From positions 1,178,001 to 1,242,000 of the forward strand of contig OZ245783.1 of the NCBI GenBank assembly GCA_965227875.1: DNA of 64,000 bases, in the 5' to 3' direction. Made by a program: the position numbers and the translations under genes. Numbering within the stretch: position 1 is the stretch's first letter; the number at the start of each line of letters is the position of its first letter. Below the pieces are notes generated by a model. That model was not told where the DNA came from. It ran no database searches and was given only the letters and a program-made list of their open reading frames with translations. This DNA is from G965227875 sp965227875. Lineage in GTDB: Bacteria > Pseudomonadota > Alphaproteobacteria > Rhizobiales > JAJFHC01. This document shows positions 63,646-64,000 of this stretch, one piece after another.

Positions 63646-63861
63646 ATGCATATAAAGGAACCCCTTACGATTGCCGCAATGGTGGCCGCCGCAGCAGCCA
63701 TCGCCGGTCTCGGCGCGATTGCCGTGATGCACACGCCCTGGGTCTACACGACGCCCAGTTCCTGGCTTCCCGTCGCCATCATCGTCGCGATGATCCTGGC
63801 CCCGTTCGTGAGTTCGCAGCTTATCGCGCACTACCGGAAACAGTACCGCCTGAACAGCTGA
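63646..63861 (+). CDS. Small membrane protein, unknown function
   Basis: 71-aa protein with two hydrophobic helices (about residues 7-28 and 40-60) and a basic C-terminus (HYRKQYRLN). Clear ribosome binding site GGAG. No family recognised. Faces away from the CaiB gene. Confidence 0.6.
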   Translation: MHIKEPLTIAAMVAAAAAIAGLGAIAVMHTPWVYTTPSSWLPVAIIVAMILAPFVSSQLIAHYRKQYRLNS

Positions 63862-64000
63862 TCAGGCGAGCGGCTTTCGCCCGCGGAAATGATGTGGGCA
63901 ATGTTCGCCCGACCGGAGCACGGGCACCATCGCCGTCCAGGTGGCGATCTGGTCGGCGACTGCCTCGGCCCCGAGAATTTCTTCGAAGCGGGCACGCTCG
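63862..64000 (-). CDS. C-terminal end of a gene cut by the window
   Basis: Open frame of 45 codons running from the window end to a stop at 63862, reading ...RARFEEILGAEAVADQIATW...HCPHHFRGRKPLA. High-GC codon use like its neighbours. Start and most of the gene are outside the window; no family recognised. Confidence 0.5.
   Translation of the reverse strand, partial: ERARFEEILGAEAVADQIATWTAMVPVLRSGEHCPHHFRGRKPLA

Noticed and set aside
1..64000. CRISPR arrays, tRNA or rRNA genes, prophage
   Set aside because: No regularly spaced repeats, cloverleaf-like genes, rRNA motifs or phage structural genes were seen on reading both strands.

Overview
The window is 64 kb of high-GC chromosome from what looks like an aerobic, probably marine or soil alphaproteobacterium. 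The clues are an RpoE-ChrR pair with the Rhodobacter zinc ligands, a phosphatidylcholine synthase (Pcs), an asnO-ngg pair for the osmolyte N-acetylglutaminylglutamine amide, a glx/glnT (type III glutamine synthetase) module, tripartite tricarboxylate (TctABC) uptake systems and many molybdenum hydroxylases. No rRNA, tRNA, CRISPR, phage or intact transposase gene was seen. Genes are densely packed, with frequent ATGA/GTGA overlaps.

Layout. 0.1-1.4 kb: ECF sigma RpoE and zinc anti-sigma ChrR. 1.4-7.2 kb: aromatic amino-acid catabolism (FAH-family hydrolase, aldo/keto reductase, DOPA-dioxygenase-like protein, 4-hydroxyphenylpyruvate dioxygenase) with a divergent Lrp/AsnC regulator, then a ThDP-dependent decarboxylase-like enzyme. 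7.3-8.7 kb: secreted subtilisin-like protease. 9-12.6 kb: asnO-ngg. 12.6-16.3 kb: a second ECF sigma/anti-sigma pair, then a VWA protein whose C-terminal domain is duplicated as a separate secreted protein. 16.5-18.1 kb: pcs and a methyltransferase.

18.4-32.2 kb is a catabolic island under an IclR regulator: Zn-dependent dehydrogenase; a molybdenum hydroxylase with a fused FeS/large-N subunit and a separate large-C subunit, resembling the split nicotinate dehydrogenase of Eubacterium barkeri; TctCBA uptake; a BLUF blue-light sensor; a Gfo/Idh/MocA oxidoreductase; an alpha/beta hydrolase; an IolD-like ThDP enzyme; and a RidA protein. 32.2-36.7 kb holds an aminotransferase, metF and an MHYT-GGDEF-EAL protein.

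36.9-48.7 kb is a second island that looks like a nicotinate-type pyridine pathway: FAD subunit and FeS-Mo fusion hydroxylase, a 6-hydroxynicotinate-reductase-like protein, an ApbE-like UPF0280 protein, a DUF1185 protein, enamidase, a MarR regulator, a third molybdenum hydroxylase large subunit and a DapA-family lyase. A shared 20-bp operator-like motif (17/20 identical) lies before the first gene and between enamidase and marR, so the two halves probably form one regulon. A 265-bp MITE-like element with perfect 24-bp terminal inverted repeats separates the DUF1185 and enamidase genes. The hydroxylase, reductase and enamidase would convert nicotinate to 6-hydroxynicotinate, tetrahydro-6-oxonicotinate and formylglutarate plus ammonium. 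The following glx-glnT module (48.9-53.2 kb), possibly with a sigma-54 promoter, could assimilate that ammonium.

53.2-64 kb: rhlE with a long leader; 3-hydroxyanthranilate dioxygenase divergent from a LysR regulator; a TetR/quinone-reductase-like pair with a palindromic operator; a second TctABC system; a crotonase-fold protein lacking both catalytic glutamates; a CaiB-type CoA-transferase; a small membrane protein; and the tail of a gene cut by the window edge.
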